Source of the DNA: Lachnospiraceae bacterium
Lineage (GTDB): Bacteria; Bacillota; Clostridia; Lachnospirales; Lachnospiraceae
DNA length: 18,194 nt
NCBI GenBank assembly: GCA_009774585.1
Contig: VSOA01000046.1
Coordinates: forward strand, 1 to 18,194
Direction: 5' to 3'
Shown in pieces: positions 15,993-18,194 of the stretch (the first letter of the stretch is position 1; each line of letters starts with the position of its first letter). The notes beneath the pieces are model-generated. The model was not told the DNA's origin. It saw only the letters and a list, made by a program, of their open reading frames with translations, and searched no databases. Position numbers and translations under genes: made by a program.

Positions 15993-16511
15993 ATGAAAAA
16001 GATACCGGTTATGGGAATGATGGGAATTTTGCTGGCAGCATCCTTTGTTACGCCTGTGTCTGCACACGGGCATCATCACAATCAGACGAATGTGGCGGCA
16101 GCTTCCGTATGTGAAGTTTGTACGTTAGAAGGATGTGAGCAGACAGGACTGCATACGCATGATGATGAGACATACTGCGGATATAGTCATAAGAGTGGGT
16201 ATTGCGACGGTTCTTGCGGAGCGGTGGCGGTTTGCACGGTAGAAGGCTGCGATCAAACAGGATATCATGCCCATGATAAAGCAACATACTGTGGGTATGC
16301 ACATGATTGCGGATATTGTGACGGTTCCTGCGGAGCGGCGGCAGTTTGTACGGTAGAGGGCTGTAATGAGACGGGACGCCATGTGCACGACGAGACAGCA
16401 TACTGCGGATATGCTCATAGCGGCGGATATTGTGACGGTTCCTGCGTACAGGCAGCGTGTCCAAACAATGGCGGACACCGTGGGTGTCATGGACATCATG
16501 GAAGAAGATAA
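15993..16511 (+). CDS. Secreted Cys/His-rich protein with three 38-residue repeats
   Basis: The ATG at 15993 (172 residues) begins a clean signal peptide ending at TPVSA, with predicted cleavage before His25; earlier in-frame ATGs at 15972 and 15987 lack this fit. The mature protein starts HGHHHN. It contains three tandem repeats of exactly 38 residues, each with the pattern C-x4-C, then TG-x-H-x-H-D, YCGY-x-H, and GYCDGSC. Each has five Cys (six in repeat 2) and at least three His. A His-rich tail (CHGHHG) follows. The pattern suggests metal binding or disulfide-stabilised modules outside the cell, but I recognise no named family. It sits 81 bases after the kinase gene with no terminator between, so co-transcription is possible. 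Confidence 0.82.
   Translation: MKKIPVMGMMGILLAASFVTPVSAHGHHHNQTNVAAASVCEVCTLEGCEQTGLHTHDDETYCGYSHKSGYCDGSCGAVAVCTVEGCDQTGYHAHDKATYCGYAHDCGYCDGSCGAAAVCTVEGCNETGRHVHDETAYCGYAHSGGYCDGSCVQAACPNNGGHRGCHGHHGRR
16119..16460 (+). repeat. Three tandem 114-bp coding repeats
   Basis: Repeat units begin at 16119, 16233 and 16347 with a period of exactly 114 bases. Units 2 and 3 are closer to each other in protein sequence (both start CTVEGC) than to unit 1 (CTLEGC, with SHKS in place of AH at the end). Confidence 0.9.
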
Positions 16512-16540
16512 AAAATGGAAGGGAATTATTTCCCTTCCAT
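16510..16540 (-). terminator. Intrinsic terminator of the 79-residue protein gene
   Basis: A perfect 11-bp stem (16515-16525 with 16530-16540) has a 4-base loop, and the minus strand continues into six T (16510-16515). The stop codon TAA of the minus-strand gene lies at the loop (16526-16528). On the plus strand no T-run follows, so it is a weaker end for the Cys/His-rich gene. Confidence 0.8.
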
Positions 16541-16765
16541 CATATAGTCCATAAGAAGCATTACATCTTCAGGTTCAGAGGCAATCAGTTCCATCTCGTT
16601 GATAAAAGTATTATCTGTGAAGAGCTGAGCGATTGCAATGTATCTTGTCAATTCGGATTTCAGATTCAGGCGGTCGCCCTGCTTAGAAACCAGTTCAACT
16701 TCACCTTTACACTGTTTTACTACATCAAGAAATTTCTGCGGGTTATCAATGTTATAAATTTTCAT
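16526..16765 (-). CDS. Small conserved-looking protein of unknown function (79 residues)
   Basis: This 79-residue, mostly soluble, acidic protein begins MKIYNIDNPQKFLDVVKQC and has the segments GEVELVSKQGDRLNLKSEL and an acidic, Met-rich end (EPEDVMLLMDYMMEGK). AGGAAGGA (16771-16778) is a good ribosome site for the ATG at 16763-16765. It has its own candidate promoter and a terminator overlapping the stop codon, which together support a real gene. Composition suggests a small alpha/beta domain; no signal peptide or membrane helix is seen. I do not recognise a named family and assign no function. Confidence 0.75.
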   Translation of the reverse strand: MKIYNIDNPQKFLDVVKQCKGEVELVSKQGDRLNLKSELTRYIAIAQLFTDNTFINEMELIASEPEDVMLLMDYMMEGK

Positions 16766-16826
16766 GCTTTTCCTTCCTGCCGTGTCAATGGCATGTTTCT
16801 GTCTACACTGTTGTCGTTACGGGCAT

Positions 16827-16855
16827 ATTCTAGCAATTATGCGCGTTCTCTACAA
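16827..16855 (-). promoter_or_regulatory. Candidate promoter of the 79-residue protein gene
   Basis: On the minus strand, TTGTAG (16850-16855) and TAGAAT (16827-16832) are separated by 17 bases. The -10 matches at five positions, the -35 only at three. Confidence 0.45.
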
Positions 16856-16926
16856 TATTCAGCATGCATAATCTTTGTGCTTGTTGATGGAAGAAAAATG
16901 TACAGAATAGACAGAAGAGCAACTGC

Positions 16927-17334
16927 TCAGGACAGCATCGATTCTATCTTCTCCACTGCAATCCGGATATACTCTCCCATGGAAGCTTCCGTGCAGCCGG
17001 CTACGAAATGATTGCAGCGGTTGACCGGAATTAGAATCTTGTATGCTTTGCTCGCGCCGATTGCAGCAGCGATGGCGGGGGTAATCTCGCCCAGCAGCGC
17101 ATTGGCGAACACGATGCCGATAGGACCGACGATGATATCGGAATCTGCGGCGTTGACGATGACTGCGTTATCGCCTGTCGCACCGTAATCAGCCCCGGCT
17201 TTGAGCATGGCTGAAGTCGCGATGCTGTTCGTGCCGATAGCATACAATTCCAGTTCGTTCTGTTTCTTCTTAATCTGTTCGATGATTGATTTCCCTATCC
17301 TTCCGCCTTGTCCGTCTATAATTGTGATTTTCAT
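16927..17334 (-). CDS. DUF3842-type protein
   Basis: The start at 17334 (135 residues) is chosen because the family begins MKITIIDGQGGRIGKSI, a Rossmann-like beta-Gly-rich-loop-helix start; the frame is open 19 codons upstream, and AAAGGA lies about 12 bases before the chosen ATG. Other recognised segments are IGTNSIATSAMLKAGAD, GPIGIVFANALLGEITPA and LIPVNRCN with a conserved-looking Cys. The protein is soluble and probably binds a nucleotide or similar ligand, but its function has not been established as far as I know. It lies on the minus strand with the 79-residue gene downstream, separated by 161 bases with a candidate promoter. Confidence 0.85.
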   Translation of the reverse strand: MKITIIDGQGGRIGKSIIEQIKKKQNELELYAIGTNSIATSAMLKAGADYGATGDNAVIVNAADSDIIVGPIGIVFANALLGEITPAIAAAIGASKAYKILIPVNRCNHFVAGCTEASMGEYIRIAVEKIESMLS

Positions 17335-17430
17335 AAGTAGATCCATTCCTTTCCGGATGATTTTTTTGTCCTGACTGCTCGTCGCTCTCATGTATTGATT
17401 TTGGCAGTGATTTTGTAGTAAGTATTGTAT

Positions 17431-17460
17431 ATCCTATTATTCACGGTGATAATTTGACAA
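17431..17460 (-). promoter_or_regulatory. Candidate promoter of the DUF3842 gene
   Basis: On the minus strand, TTGTCA (17455-17460) and TAGGAT (17431-17436) are 18 bases apart, about 100 bases before the ATG. The -35 is good; the -10 is moderate. Confidence 0.45.
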
Positions 17461-17562
17461 TATTATAACAGCTATGATACATGGCAAACAACAAAAATGA
17501 CATGAAAATTATCAAACACGCATTTCTTCTGAATAGTTTTCCCATTTTTAACAAAAAATACA

Positions 17563-17591
17563 TTGACAGTTTCTGTGCAGTTTGTTATGAT
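17563..17591 (+). promoter_or_regulatory. Strong promoter of the last gene
   Basis: TTGACA (17563-17568), a 17-base spacer and TATGAT (17586-17591) form a near-consensus housekeeping promoter. The predicted operator follows from 17603. Confidence 0.85.
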
Positions 17592-17602
17592 TCAAACATG
17601 AA

Positions 17603-17619
17603 CAACCGATTGCGCAAAG
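17603..17619. promoter_or_regulatory. Predicted LacI-type operator before the last gene
   Basis: This is the second exact copy of the 17-bp sequence found at 13261-13277. Its core TTGCGCAA (17610-17617) starts 18 bases after the -10 element, at a position suited to repression. Confidence 0.7.
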
Positions 17620-17673
17620 TAAAAATTGCTAAAATAAAAACAAACACCAAATGAAAACGGAGGGCGAAACAGT

Positions 17674-18194
17674 ATGGATAAGTTTATCGTGAACATCATC
17701 CATCGTCCGGAGATGGTACCGGAGTACGCGGAGAAGGTGACCGGACACGGCAAAGAGGAAGATATCGGAAGAAAAGAACTTTTGACGGAGTCCCTTGATA
17801 TCTTCAGGACACAACAGTCAATTGCACATAAGAACGGGCTGAAGACAACGATTCAGATGACCTACGCTTCCTTATTTAATGATGAAGCGGTGGCGCTCGC
17901 CAAAGAGGATCATGAGAAGTATGGCGATGAGATTGCATTATCGTTGCTTGGTCTTCCTTGTGAGGAATTTCGTGAGAAATATAAAACGAAAGATTTCTGT
18001 ATCTGGATGTTTTCCATGGAGGACAAGAAATCTATCGTAGATGACGTATTCGGTAAATTCCGTGACAGATTCGGATTCTATCCGGAATCAACGGGCTCCT
18101 ACTATATGGATGCCGATCTGGTCAATTATATCAAAGAGAAGTATCCCATGGTAAAATGTGCCGTTGCGACTTGTTGGGAAGAAGGACCGAAGGC
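17674..18194 (+). CDS. N-terminal part of an uncharacterised, possibly deacetylase/GH-barrel-like protein (cut by window end)
   Basis: The ATG at 17674 follows GGAGGG (17659-17664), and 173 codons are open to the window end. No signal peptide is present, so the product is cytoplasmic. Segments include HRPEMVPEYAEKV near the start, TTIQMTYASLFNDE, IWMFSMEDK and FGFYPESTGSYYMDADLV followed by CAVATCWEEG. The alternation of strands and helices and the PESTGSYYMDADL segment resemble barrel proteins of the polysaccharide deacetylase/GH57 type, and may correspond to the DUF3863 group; I hold this loosely. A strong promoter and a predicted operator shared with the GH42 gene link it to the beta-galactoside regulon. 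The enzyme activity is not known. Confidence 0.8.
   Translation, partial: MDKFIVNIIHRPEMVPEYAEKVTGHGKEEDIGRKELLTESLDIFRTQQSIAHKNGLKTTIQMTYASLFNDEAVALAKEDHEKYGDEIALSLLGLPCEEFREKYKTKDFCIWMFSMEDKKSIVDDVFGKFRDRFGFYPESTGSYYMDADLVNYIKEKYPMVKCAVATCWEEGPK

Noticed and set aside
16912..16934. GAGC/GCTC hairpin near the end of the DUF3842 gene as a terminator.
   Set aside because: The stem has only four pairs and no T-run follows on the minus strand.

Overview
The window looks like chromosomal DNA of an anaerobic Firmicute, most likely a Lachnospiraceae-type gut Clostridium. This is inferred from mid-range GC, AGGAGG-type ribosome sites, the protein families present (GH53 and GH42 galactan enzymes, an ECF-type vitamin transporter subunit, DUF3842) and a tRNA gene without encoded CCA. 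No insertion sequence, phage gene or CRISPR array is visible.

Layout. (1) 2-3054: the two halves of a heterodimeric ABC exporter; the first is cut by the window edge. (2) 3039-3918: a small lipoprotein gene and a tRNA-Trp gene with promoter and terminator, all on the minus strand, then the leader of the next gene. (3) 3919-6156: a surface-anchored GH53 endo-galactanase with accessory C-terminal domains, closed by a bidirectional terminator. (4) 6278-9671, minus strand: a four-gene operon of an ECF sigma factor, a membrane protein with an anti-sigma-like zinc motif, an ABC ATPase and an ABC-2 type permease. A paralogue of the permease stands alone and divergent at 9996-11108. (5) 11105-14411: a GH42 beta-galactosidase and a divergent LacI-family regulator. 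(6) 14441-15911: a promoter, a structured 5' leader with terminator, an ECF transporter S component and a P-loop kinase. (7) 15993-17334: a secreted Cys/His-rich repeat protein, a 79-residue protein and a DUF3842 protein. (8) 17563-18194: the start of a further gene with a strong promoter.

How the genes may work together. The GH53 lipoprotein would cut beta-1,4-galactan outside the cell and the cytoplasmic GH42 enzyme would trim imported galacto-oligosaccharides. No sugar importer is in the window. An identical 17-bp sequence with a TTGCGCAA core lies just downstream of the predicted start sites of both the GH42 gene and the gene at 17674, with a second TTGCGCAA 45 bp further into the GH42 leader. 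This suggests that the LacI-type regulator controls both genes. The sigma/ABC operon looks like a self-contained envelope-stress or export module. The S component and kinase suggest uptake of a vitamin-like compound followed by phosphorylation, probably controlled by the leader RNA.

The strongest leads are the unassigned leader RNA at 14486-14664, the predicted shared operator, the 38-residue Cys/His repeat protein, and the H-x3-C-x2-C motif in the sigma-linked membrane protein.
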